A stretch of 58,140 nt of DNA. Origin: Deltaproteobacteria bacterium (GTDB lineage Bacteria > Desulfobacterota > Binatia > UBA9968). A model generated the notes under the pieces. That model did not search any database. It was not told the origin of the DNA and saw only the letters and a list, made by a program, of their open reading frames with translations. Position 1 is the first letter of the stretch. The number at the start of each line of letters is the position of its first letter. The position numbers and the translations under genes were made by a program. The stretch lies in contig JACPSE010000180.1 in the NCBI GenBank assembly GCA_016193465.1, positions 1-58,140 on the forward strand, read 5' to 3'. Positions 7,452 to 16,500 of this stretch are shown in pieces.

Positions 7452-8927
7452 ATGGAAATCAAATTTAGGGATATCAGTCCGGAAAAAATCTCAACGGATC
7501 TACTGGCATTTCCCGTCAGGGAAAAGGAGACCGGAGAACCGCTGGTCCGACGGCTGGATCGGCTGCTTCAGGGGAGACTCTCAGAGCAAATCAAGAAAAG
7601 TAACTTCACGGGAGCTGAAGGGAGCACCCTGCGTCACTCTACGGCAGGGACGCTTCCTGCCGCTCACGTGCTTCTCGTTGGGATGGGAAAGGCGAACGAA
7701 GTGGAGCTCGATTCTTGGAGAAAGGCCGGGGCGCAGGCGGAGAAAGAGGCTGCGCGGATCGGCGCGCAAGAGGTTGCCTTCTTCATCGCCCCTTACGGGG
7801 AGCCGGAGTCGACGGTGGGACCTGTCGCTGAAGGCGTCCTGCTCGCTTCCTATCAATTCAATAAGTATCGATCGGAGAGCAAGCCCTCCCGTGCGCTGCG
7901 CTCCCTGACGCTGTTCCGGCCGGGTCTCAGGACGAGCCCGGTGATGGATCGCTCTCGGCGCCTGGCCTTGGGCCTTACCCCCGGCGTTTTTCTGGCCCGT
8001 GACCTGGTTAACGAGCCTCCTTCGGTCACGACCGCCCGCTATTTGGGAGAACAGGCGAAGCGCTCCTGCCGGGGTCAAGGGTTGAGCGTCGAGGTTTGGG
8101 GCAAGAAAAAAATTCAAGCTATGAACTTAGCAGGTCTCCTGGCGGTCAATCGAGGGAGCGTAGAGGAACCTCGGTTTATTATCATTCGCTATAAACCTGC
8201 CAAAACGAGGAAAAGGGTCGCGCTCGTCGGCAAGGGAATCACCTTCGACTCCGGCGGACTCTCTTTGAAGCCGGCGAAGTCAATGGAGACTATGAAGCTG
8301 GACATGGCGGGAGGGGCCGCGATCATCGGCGCGATGAGCAGGCTGCCTGAGCTCCGTCCCGAGATCGCGGTTACGGGATACATTCCGACCACGGACAACG
8401 TCCCCAGCGGCAGCGCTCAAAAACCAGGCGACGTTATCCGCTATCTTAATGGCAAGACAATCGAAGTTTTAAACACCGACGCGGAAGGACGATTAATCCT
8501 GGCAGATGGGTTGGCGTTGGCCGCCAAAGAGAAACCGGATTGTATCATCGACCTGGCGACTCTGACCGGCGCCTGTATGGTGGCTCTGGGAAACGAAGTC
8601 GCAGGGATTTTTGGCAACCAGCAGCCTCTGGTAGACCATCTCATCCGCTGTGGCCGAGAGGCGGGTGAAAAACTCTGGCAGCTCCCCTTAGTCAAGGAGT
8701 ACCGGGAGGAGATCAAGAGCAGCATGGCGGATATGAAAAACATAGGCGGGTCGTACGGCGGCGCTATCACGGCGGCCTTGATCCTGCAGGAGTTTGTAGG
8801 GGATGCACCCTGGGCCCATCTAGACATTGCCGGTCCCGCCTTTGCCGAGAAGGAAATCACCACCTGTCCCAAGGGCGGCACAGGATTCGGTGTGCGAACG
8901 CTGCTCAAGTTTTTATCGAGCTATTAG
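7452..8927 (+). CDS. pepA: Leucyl aminopeptidase (M17)
   Basis: The 491-residue protein has the M17 two-domain layout: a variable N-terminal macro-like domain and a C-terminal catalytic domain. Both metal-site stretches are intact: VGKGITFDSGGLSLKP and the family signature NTDAEGRLILADGL. It removes N-terminal residues from peptides in the cytoplasm, normally as a hexamer with two metal ions per subunit. Some M17 enzymes also bind DNA; nothing here shows that. It follows folE by 12 bases. Confidence 0.95.
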   Translation: MEIKFRDISPEKISTDLLAFPVREKETGEPLVRRLDRLLQGRLSEQIKKSNFTGAEGSTLRHSTAGTLPAAHVLLVGMGKANEVELDSWRKAGAQAEKEAARIGAQEVAFFIAPYGEPESTVGPVAEGVLLASYQFNKYRSESKPSRALRSLTLFRPGLRTSPVMDRSRRLALGLTPGVFLARDLVNEPPSVTTARYLGEQAKRSCRGQGLSVEVWGKKKIQAMNLAGLLAVNRGSVEEPRFIIIRYKPAKTRKRVALVGKGITFDSGGLSLKPAKSMETMKLDMAGGAAIIGAMSRLPELRPEIAVTGYIPTTDNVPSGSAQKPGDVIRYLNGKTIEVLNTDAEGRLILADGLALAAKEKPDCIIDLATLTGACMVALGNEVAGIFGNQQPLVDHLIRCGREAGEKLWQLPLVKEYREEIKSSMADMKNIGGSYGGAITAALILQEFVGDAPWAHLDIAGPAFAEKEITTCPKGGTGFGVRTLLKFLSSY

Positions 8928-8981
8928 CCATCAGCTAAGAAGAGAGTCGGAACGTTTAAGCTGATAGCTGAAAGCTTCTCA
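8926..8981. repeat. Interspersed word repeat, copy 1 (AGCTGAT type)
   Basis: The gap between pepA and trxA contains AGCCATCAGC and, 26 bases later, GCTGATAGCTGAAAGCTTCT. The same two blocks, in the same order, reappear at 41061-41106 before rapZ. The words are near-palindromic, so the element can fold back on itself. Confidence 0.55.
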
Positions 8982-8996
8982 GCAAAGGAGTAGATC

Positions 8997-9323
8997 ATGG
9001 TAACGATTACTCAAGTGGTTGATGACAATTTTGAGTCTGAAGTGCTGCGCTCCGATATCCCGGTGCTGATCGATTTCTGGGCGCCCTGGTGCGGCCCCTG
9101 CAAATCCATTGCGCCTGTCATTGAAGAATTGGCCCAGGAATACGAGGGAAAGCTTAAAGTCGCGAAGCTCAATGTGGATGAGAACCCGATCACTCCCTCC
9201 CGCTACGGGGTGCGCGGGATTCCGAATCTGCTCATCCTGAAGGATGGCGCGGTGAAGGAACAGATTGTAGGGGCTGCTCCCAAGTCGCGGCTGGTGGACG
9301 CAATCGAGAGGGCACTAACCTGA
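8997..9323 (+). CDS. trxA: Thioredoxin
   Basis: The 108-residue protein is a full-length classical thioredoxin with W-C-G-P-C (Cys34 and Cys37), the buried Asp before it (LIDFWAPWCGPC) and the cis-proline GIPNLLI. It starts after AAAGGAG at good spacing. It is the general cytoplasmic dithiol donor and is the likely electron source for CcdA (5756-6493) and for recycling the peroxidases encoded in this window. It uses ordinary cysteine codons, not TGA. Confidence 0.95.
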   Translation: MVTITQVVDDNFESEVLRSDIPVLIDFWAPWCGPCKSIAPVIEELAQEYEGKLKVAKLNVDENPITPSRYGVRGIPNLLILKDGAVKEQIVGAAPKSRLVDAIERALT

Positions 9324-9500
9324 AATACGAATTTCACGCTGGAGCAGGTTCAGGCCGCTTTGCGTCTTGCTCTCCTGGCTGACTCTAACTTGATCCTGCA
9401 CCCCATCGCGGACAAAATGTCCATGACGGTTCCGATTCTTGGATTGGTTTTCTGCCGCTAAGCTGCTAAGATACCCGAACGGAAGAAAGCAGGTTTTCCA

Positions 9501-9773
9501 ATGAAAGCTGTCACAATAGAACTCCCGCCGGAACTCCTTCAGTTTCTAGGGTCTGAGGAAGAGGCCGGACGAGAGGCGAAGGTGGCCTTGGTGCTCGATC
9601 TCGTCCGCCGGGGAAAGGTCTCCAGGGCAAAGGCAGCTGAGCTGTTACAGATGTCGTTGTGGGATCTTCCGGCCCTGCTGGCGCAATATCGCATCCCCTG
9701 GTTTGACTACTCCCCCGAAGACCTCCAGCGAGACCTCGTGGCTTTGCGCTCTGGGAAAGATATAACTGAGTGA
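9501..9773 (+). CDS. UPF0175 family antitoxin
   Basis: The 90-residue protein begins with the family strand-helix MKAVTIELPPELLQFLG and continues with a helix-turn-helix-like segment (RGKVSRAKAAELLQMSLWDLPALL) and the typical end W-F-D-Y-S. UPF0175 proteins are antitoxins usually paired with a PIN-like DUF3368 toxin, and that is the next gene, overlapping by four bases (GTGA). The pair would be autoregulated by the antitoxin. Confidence 0.85.
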   Translation: MKAVTIELPPELLQFLGSEEEAGREAKVALVLDLVRRGKVSRAKAAELLQMSLWDLPALLAQYRIPWFDYSPEDLQRDLVALRSGKDITE

Positions 9774-10120
9774 TCCTCGTCCTGGACGCCAGCGCTCTTA
9801 TCACCCTTTCTCGGGTAGGCTGTCTCAATCTGCTCCGTGACCTTGCGGAAAAGGTGTATATCCCAGAAGCGGTTTATGACGAAGTAGTCAGAAGTGGCTA
9901 TGGGCGGCCGGGAAGTTTGGAGGTCGATCAGGCGGCTTGGATTTCCAAGCGCGGTGTCCATGATCAATCAGTTGTGGATCGTCTGCAGCCAGAGTTAGGG
10001 CGGGGGGAAGCAGAAGCCATCGTGTTAGCCGGAGAGTTGGAAGCAGACTTCGTCGTTCTTGACGATGCAACCCTTTATCAATCGATTCTTCGCCAGGCCG
10101 GAGAAGAAGAACCTTCATAG
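9770..10120 (+). CDS. DUF3368 PIN-like toxin, internally shortened
   Basis: The product starts at GTG 9770 inside the antitoxin stop. It shows PIN-fold acidic sites: Asp5 in LVLDASALI, Glu in GRGEAEAIVLA, and Asp in FVVLDDA. PIN toxins are Mg-dependent RNases. The protein has 116 residues where the family has about 155. After VVLDDA it jumps directly to TLYQSILRQAGE, which matches the far C-terminus of the family, so the conserved GTLGVL segment between them is missing. The deletion is in frame. It may be inactive, which would leave the antitoxin without a target. Confidence 0.75.
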   Translation: MILVLDASALITLSRVGCLNLLRDLAEKVYIPEAVYDEVVRSGYGRPGSLEVDQAAWISKRGVHDQSVVDRLQPELGRGEAEAIVLAGELEADFVVLDDATLYQSILRQAGEEEPS

Positions 10121-10324
10121 CCACGAAAAGAGGCCACGATCACCACCTCGCCGGGCACGGCGACGCCAATCAACCAGCACGAGCACGAAACCCAAGCACG
10201 AAAGAAAAGCGGAGGCCTACTGATGTAGTTCGTTGGGATCAAGGCTCCCGACCGCCTCTTTTGTCTCTATGGTTCAGACGAGATTGTCTATAATAGAAAG
10301 CCAGACCCCAGAACTCCCAGTCTG

Positions 10325-10778
10325 TTGAAAACAAATAAGTCCATCCTCAGGCCTGACCCCAATCCCTGTCATCAACAGGTAAAACTTTCTATGGAGGTCG
10401 TGGCAAAGTGGTTAGCGAAGTACATGCTCCGCCACGATGACATGGAGATTCCTGAAGGGGAACGGGCGGCGAAAGCAGAGAAAATTGCGCAGACCGATCC
10501 GTTATCCTGAGCTTCAGTCCGTCGGCATGCGGGTGAGGCGCCTTGAGGACGACCCCGCGCTTCAGGACGCAGTACTGAGCGTTTTCCATGCCAACGAGAT
10601 CACATTCAATGGGCCAGCAGGCAAGATTATCGAGAACCACGTGGGCTGTAGATGGGTTCTTGTAGAGCAAACTATCGCTTTACAACCTGCGATTCCATCA
10701 GGCCAACAGCCCCCGCCAGGACAACAACCTGGTTTGAGCAGACAACAGCGTCGCGCACTGGAACGGCAACGACGCTAA
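10325..10778 (+). pseudogene. Remnant of a serine-dehydrogenase-type (SppA/ClpP-fold) protease C-terminus
   Basis: Two frames together look like the end of this protease family: first VVAKWLAKYMLRHDDM and AAKAEKIAQ in one frame, then, after a junction near 10500, LEDDPALQDAVLSVFHAN and KIIENHVG in another. The catalytic N-terminal part is absent. The first frame lacks a normal start (only TTG at 10325) and stops at 10510. The second ends in a Pro/Gln/Arg-rich tail. I take this as a decayed fragment. Family recognition is from memory of the C-terminal pattern and is moderate. The gap 10121-10324 before it holds nothing clear. Confidence 0.45.
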
Positions 10779-10877
10779 TACTTTCGTACTCCAGTTTCGC
10801 GTCTTGCGTTTCGGGCTTAACTCGGAACTTAAGACTGGCAACTGCGAAAGCGCGGATAGGCCTTTTTCAACGGTCTG

Positions 10878-11981
10878 TTAGAATGTAAAGCGGCGCATAC
10901 TCACGTTGATAAGAAGGCCCGCTGCTATCATCATTGAAACCACCGAAGAGCCGCCGTAGCTGAGTAGCGGAAGCGGGATCCCCACCACGGGCATAAGGCC
11001 GGTCACCATAGCGATATTGATCACGACCTGCCAGAAGACAATGGCGAGGACTCCAAAGACCAAGAGGGAACCGAAGCGGTCTTTGGCACGCGCGACCACC
11101 CGCAGGGCAACAACGAGGAAGGCGAAGTAAACCCCTAACAGGATTAAGCAGCCCAGCAATCCCCATTCTTCGGCGAAGACAGAAAAAACAAAGTCGGTGT
11201 GCTGTGCCGGCAAAAAGTCGAGCTGATTCTGCGTCCCCCTGAGATAGCCTTTGCCCAATAGCCTTCCTGAGCCGATGGCGATCTTCGACTGGATCACATG
11301 GTATCCGGCACCCAAGGGGTCGAGGTCCGGGTTGAGAAATATCAGGATGCGCTTTTGTTGATAGGGTTTGAGGAAATGCCAGGCCACGGGCATAAGAGTG
11401 ACCCCTGTCACAGCCAGATAGAAAAAAGAGCGCAGCCGAAGCCCTCCCATAAGCGTGATGCTTAAAAAGATAAGCGAGAGAATGATGGCGGTGCCGAGAT
11501 CGGGCTGCACTAAAGTGAGGAGGACAACAGGCGCTACCAGGAGAAAGGGGGCCCACAGGTCGCGCAGTCGATAACCGTCGGGAGGCTCGTCATACTGAAG
11601 GTATTTAGTCAATGCCAACACGATTGCCAGTTTGGCCGGCTCCGAAGGCTGGAGGATAAAAAAGCCGAGATTCAGCCAGCGTTGGGAACCGCCGCCCACA
11701 GATCCTATGAATAGAACTAGAACTAGCAAGAATAGGACTGCGCCGTAAAAAGGATATGCGAGCCGGTCGAAATGGTGGTAATCGATGCTCAAGGTGCCCA
11801 ACATCGCTGCCATGCCGATGATAAACCAGTAGAGTTGCTTTGTAGCCAGGCCGCTTGCCTGCTTCTCGGTGATGCTGTAGGTGGCGCTGTAGATGGTGAG
11901 GATCCCCAGCAGGGTCAAGCCGACGGCGATGCCGAAGAGCGTCCAATCAAAGTGGGAGACAAGCCGACGATCAATTTGCAC
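10878..11981 (-). CDS. rodA: RodA, SEDS-family peptidoglycan glycosyltransferase
   Basis: The 367-residue membrane protein has about ten helices and the SEDS signatures FFILQPSEPAKLA, LVQPDLGTA and the C-terminal MPVVGIPLPLLSYGGSS. RodA polymerises lipid II into glycan strands during elongation and works with the PBP2 encoded just upstream. The start is a GTG that overlaps the end of the PBP2 gene by 11 bases. It closes the mreB-mreC-mreD-mrdA-rodA operon. Confidence 0.94.
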   Translation of the reverse strand: MQIDRRLVSHFDWTLFGIAVGLTLLGILTIYSATYSITEKQASGLATKQLYWFIIGMAAMLGTLSIDYHHFDRLAYPFYGAVLFLLVLVLFIGSVGGGSQRWLNLGFFILQPSEPAKLAIVLALTKYLQYDEPPDGYRLRDLWAPFLLVAPVVLLTLVQPDLGTAIILSLIFLSITLMGGLRLRSFFYLAVTGVTLMPVAWHFLKPYQQKRILIFLNPDLDPLGAGYHVIQSKIAIGSGRLLGKGYLRGTQNQLDFLPAQHTDFVFSVFAEEWGLLGCLILLGVYFAFLVVALRVVARAKDRFGSLLVFGVLAIVFWQVVINIAMVTGLMPVVGIPLPLLSYGGSSVVSMMIAAGLLINVSMRRFTF

Positions 11982-13845
11982 GGATGTCCCCTTCTCTGCT
12001 GGCCTGTCTGGGCTCGGAGGGATGCCCTTTTAAAGAAAAATACTTCTCGATTACCTGCTTTGCCAAGGGGGCGGCCGCAGAGCCCCCGTGCCCGCCGTGT
12101 TCTACCAAGGTCGCCACCGCGATCTCTGGATTGTTGGCAGGGGCGTAGGCGACAAACCAGGCATGGTCGCGAATCAAGTAGGAGAGTTGCTCGCTTTTAA
12201 CGAATGCGCCGCGCATCTCCACGACCTGTGCCGTTCCCGTCTTTCCCGCAATCTCGACCAGTTTCGACTTGGCACGCCCTCCCGTTCCCGAACCGCTGTT
12301 GACGGCCTCGGCCAAGGCGCTGCGAAGATGTCTCAACGTGTTCTCCTTTAGGGAGAGAGAGCGGATCTTTTCCGGGCCGTATTCGCGGATCAAGGTGCCG
12401 TCTAGGGATTCCACCTTGCGGACGAACCAGGGGCGATAAAGCGTCCCCCCGTTAGCCACCGTCGCCATGAGATTAGCCATCTGCAGCGGTGTGACAGTGA
12501 TGTACCCTTGGCCGATCGATGCCGAAGGGGTCTCTCCGGGAAACCAGGGTTGGCCAAAGCGCCTCTCTTTCCACTCAGAGTCCGGGATCAGTCCCGGCTT
12601 CTCGTCGTCGAGCGGAATGCCGGTTTTCTCTCCAAGTCCCAACGCACGGGCATATTTGGCGATGCGGTCAATGCCGATCCTCTGGCCGAGTTGATAGAAA
12701 TAGACGTCGCAGGACTGCACGATCCCCTTATGAAGATCGACGGCGCCGTGCCCTTCCTTCTTCCAGTCACGAAAGACCCGGTTGCCGAATACCATTGAGC
12801 CACGACAGAGAAGCTGCGTCTCGGGCTCAATGACCTTCTCCTCCAGGGCCGCTATGGTTAAGACGATCTTAAAGGTGGAGCCTGGAGGGTATTGTCCCTG
12901 AACGGCCCGATTATTGAGGGGGTGCGCCCGATCCCGCCCCAGGGTACGCCATTCCTCAGCCGTGATTCCCCTGGCGAAAACATTGGGGTCGAAGGCCGGA
13001 GTGCTCACAAGGGCCAAGACGGCTCCACTGTTGACGTCCAAGGCGACGATAGCCCCATCCTTTCCCTTAAGGGCATCGTGGGCGGTTTCCTGAAGGTCCC
13101 GGTCCAGCGTCAGGTAGACGCTATGGCCCGGAACATCTTCTACCTCGTGAAGGACCCTGACCCGTCTCCCCAGGGCGTCCACCTCCACTTGCTGTCCTCC
13201 GCTGCGGCCGCGAAGGAAATCCTCCCATCTCCGCTCCAGACCGAATTGGCCGATCTCGTCTCCCATGCCGTACCCCTTTTCTTTCTGGAGCTTGAGTTGT
13301 CTGGGACCGATCTCGCCCAGGTAGCCGAGGAGATGGGCGGCCATACTGTTCAGCACGTAACTGCGTCTGGGCCGGATTCGAAGCGTAACGCCGGGCAGAT
13401 CTAGCTGATGCGTTTCTACTGTGACGAGAGCTCGCCAGTCAACGTCCCTCCCGAGCACCATCTCCTCAAAGGGCGGCCTTCCCTTGTTTTGATCGAGCAG
13501 AGTCAGAAACTCTCCTTCGTCCCTTTGCAGGAGACGGGCCAAGCGGCGCAGGGTGACCTCTGGCTCTTCAGCATCTTCGGGGACGAAGAGGAGGTCAAAA
13601 GAGGGCCGGCTGTCAACTAAGAGTTGCCCTTTTCGATCAAAGATCATCCCTCTGGTCCCGGGAATCTTTTTAAGCCGGATGCGGTTATTTTCAGAAAGAT
13701 AGGTAAAGCGCTCGCCCTGGAGGACCTGAAGAAAGAAGAGGCGACCAGCCAGGAACAGGAAAGCAATCGAGACAAGAATCATCAGGAAGTTCGCGCGCCA
13801 GCGAAGCTCTGGGGCAACATCTTTGCGAAAAGCAATGGGCAACAT
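11971..13845 (-). CDS. mrdA: Penicillin-binding protein 2 (elongation transpeptidase)
   Basis: I set the start at ATG 13845, eight bases after the mreD stop. The 624-residue class B PBP has an N-terminal anchor (about residues 18-38), the dimerisation domain, and a transpeptidase domain with P-G-S-T-F-K (nucleophile Ser), S-C-D in QSCDVYFYQLG, and K-T-G-T. It cross-links peptides of new glycan made by RodA in the rod complex. Operon position between mreD and rodA supports PBP2 rather than FtsI. Confidence 0.95.
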   Translation of the reverse strand: MLPIAFRKDVAPELRWRANFLMILVSIAFLFLAGRLFFLQVLQGERFTYLSENNRIRLKKIPGTRGMIFDRKGQLLVDSRPSFDLLFVPEDAEEPEVTLRRLARLLQRDEGEFLTLLDQNKGRPPFEEMVLGRDVDWRALVTVETHQLDLPGVTLRIRPRRSYVLNSMAAHLLGYLGEIGPRQLKLQKEKGYGMGDEIGQFGLERRWEDFLRGRSGGQQVEVDALGRRVRVLHEVEDVPGHSVYLTLDRDLQETAHDALKGKDGAIVALDVNSGAVLALVSTPAFDPNVFARGITAEEWRTLGRDRAHPLNNRAVQGQYPPGSTFKIVLTIAALEEKVIEPETQLLCRGSMVFGNRVFRDWKKEGHGAVDLHKGIVQSCDVYFYQLGQRIGIDRIAKYARALGLGEKTGIPLDDEKPGLIPDSEWKERRFGQPWFPGETPSASIGQGYITVTPLQMANLMATVANGGTLYRPWFVRKVESLDGTLIREYGPEKIRSLSLKENTLRHLRSALAEAVNSGSGTGGRAKSKLVEIAGKTGTAQVVEMRGAFVKSEQLSYLIRDHAWFVAYAPANNPEIAVATLVEHGGHGGSAAAPLAKQVIEKYFSLKGHPSEPRQASREGDIRAN

Positions 13846-13852
13846 ATCCTGG

Positions 13853-14356
13853 CTACAAAGGCATCCGTACCTCTTCCAGCAAGCTCTGGCCCCGCCGGAG
13901 CAGAGCAAAGACCACAGGAGCTAGTATCGCCGCGGCGAGGGCCTCTAAGAAGATATATTTGAGCACTCCTATCCAGAGACCCTCCACGGCGAAGAAGAGC
14001 GTGCCGACCAAAATCAGAGCCGCCCCTTTGATCCAGGAAGCGAAAAACACCACCGCCGAGCTCAACAGGGGGCTATGAATCCAAATGCAGCGCGAGCTCA
14101 GATAAACGGCGAGGAATACGAGGGACATGGCGAAGGCGTTGAGGCCTAAAACAGGGCTGGAGAAGACATCGACGGAGTAGCCCAAGAGAAACGATCCTAA
14201 GACAGCTCCCACGGTAGGGTGGTTCAGTCCCCAATAGACACAAAGGACAAGGATCAAATCCGGGACGATCGGACCTAAGGGAAGGAGATGCAGAAAAGTG
14301 GTCTGCAACAGGACCACGAGAAACCCGACTAACAAAAAGAGCAATGACAATTTCAT
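13853..14356 (-). CDS. mreD: MreD rod-shape membrane protein
   Basis: The 167-residue protein is almost wholly hydrophobic, with five to six predicted helices, and carries the family features PDLILVLCVYWGL and GYSVDVFSSPVLGLNAF. MreD is a core part of the elongasome that links MreC to the membrane synthesis machinery. It lies between mreC and mrdA with a gap of 34 bases to mreC. Confidence 0.92.
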   Translation of the reverse strand: MKLSLLFLLVGFLVVLLQTTFLHLLPLGPIVPDLILVLCVYWGLNHPTVGAVLGSFLLGYSVDVFSSPVLGLNAFAMSLVFLAVYLSSRCIWIHSPLLSSAVVFFASWIKGAALILVGTLFFAVEGLWIGVLKYIFLEALAAAILAPVVFALLRRGQSLLEEVRMPL

Positions 14357-14390
14357 CTGAAATTACTCGAAACTCCTATTCCACGGCGGC

Positions 14391-15224
14391 CTATTTTTTT
14401 GGCCCAGGGGCCTCAGCAGAGACCAGCAGAACCTCCTCGAGCTGCGCCGGGTCCACAGCCAAAGCAACCTCCACGTATTGGAAAAGCCCGAAGCTTTTCT
14501 TGCGCACCTTGGCTACGGTTCCGACCAGCAACCCTTTGGGAAAGATGCCGTCCAGCCCTGAGGTGATTAAACGGTCGCCCTCCTGGATGTCTTCGCTACG
14601 CTTCGCGTATTTCATAATTGGCCCACTGTCCAGCGAGCCGGAAACAATTCCCCGCGCCCGACTTCTCTGGACCATGACGTCCACGCCGCTGTGCGGGTCG
14701 GTAATCAGCAGGACTTTAGCGCTCCGCGACGTGACGGAAACAATTTGGCCCACCACACCGACAGGCGAGACGACGGCCATGCCCTTAAACAGACCATCTG
14801 CGCTCCCCTTATCCAAGATAAAGCTACGAAACCAAGTGCTGGCGCTGTTTCCGATCACCGCCGCGGTGACAGCGCCTGGAGGCAACTGAGAACGGAAGTC
14901 CAATAACTCCCGCAATCGGCGGTTGGTGGCTTCCGCTTCCAGCAGCCGGTTCCTTTCCGCTTCCAGCTCCACGATGCGCCCTTTCAGCCTCTCGTTCTCG
15001 GACGCAATGCCCTTGAAGGCCATATACTTTCCCTGGAGTTCCAGAAGCTTTCCAATCGTGCCCAGCGCCGCTATCTGCAACGGTCGCATCAACCCGAGCA
15101 GGAGAGGACCAATGGGGTCCCTGCTCAAGTGACCTCTGGCGGCTGCCGAGAGGATATAGAGAGAAAACAAAACACACACGAAAGAGGTCAGCAGGACCTG
15201 ATTCCTACGAAGAAATGCAAGCAT
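14391..15224 (-). CDS. mreC: MreC rod-shape protein
   Basis: The 277-residue protein has one N-terminal membrane helix (QVLLTSFVCVLFSLYILS), a coiled coil at about residues 70-110 (ENERLKGRIVELEAERNRLL) and a beta-barrel periplasmic domain with VVSPVGVVGQIVSV and GLDGIFPKGLLVG. MreC scaffolds PBP2 and RodA in the periplasm. It is the second gene of the operon, 51 bases after mreB. Confidence 0.94.
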   Translation of the reverse strand: MLAFLRRNQVLLTSFVCVLFSLYILSAAARGHLSRDPIGPLLLGLMRPLQIAALGTIGKLLELQGKYMAFKGIASENERLKGRIVELEAERNRLLEAEATNRRLRELLDFRSQLPPGAVTAAVIGNSASTWFRSFILDKGSADGLFKGMAVVSPVGVVGQIVSVTSRSAKVLLITDPHSGVDVMVQRSRARGIVSGSLDSGPIMKYAKRSEDIQEGDRLITSGLDGIFPKGLLVGTVAKVRKKSFGLFQYVEVALAVDPAQLEEVLLVSAEAPGPKK

Positions 15225-15275
15225 GGAAAGATCAATCCTTATTGAGGGTAAGACCGGAAAGCATGCTTTAAGTGC

Positions 15276-16310
<1,035 letters not shown>

Positions 16311-16500
16311 CTACAGACTCCTTCTTATTCTCAGAAGTTCAGGCTCCGGCCTGACAAAAAATAACAGATTTGATGCTGGCAAGCAAGATAAACAGAGAGA
16401 GACGGAAACCGTTGGAACTGGACGGGTTGCAATGGGGGGAGGCATTCCTTATCATGGAAAAGTTCGCAGAAGCAAAAAACACTGAGAGGGAACGCAACCA

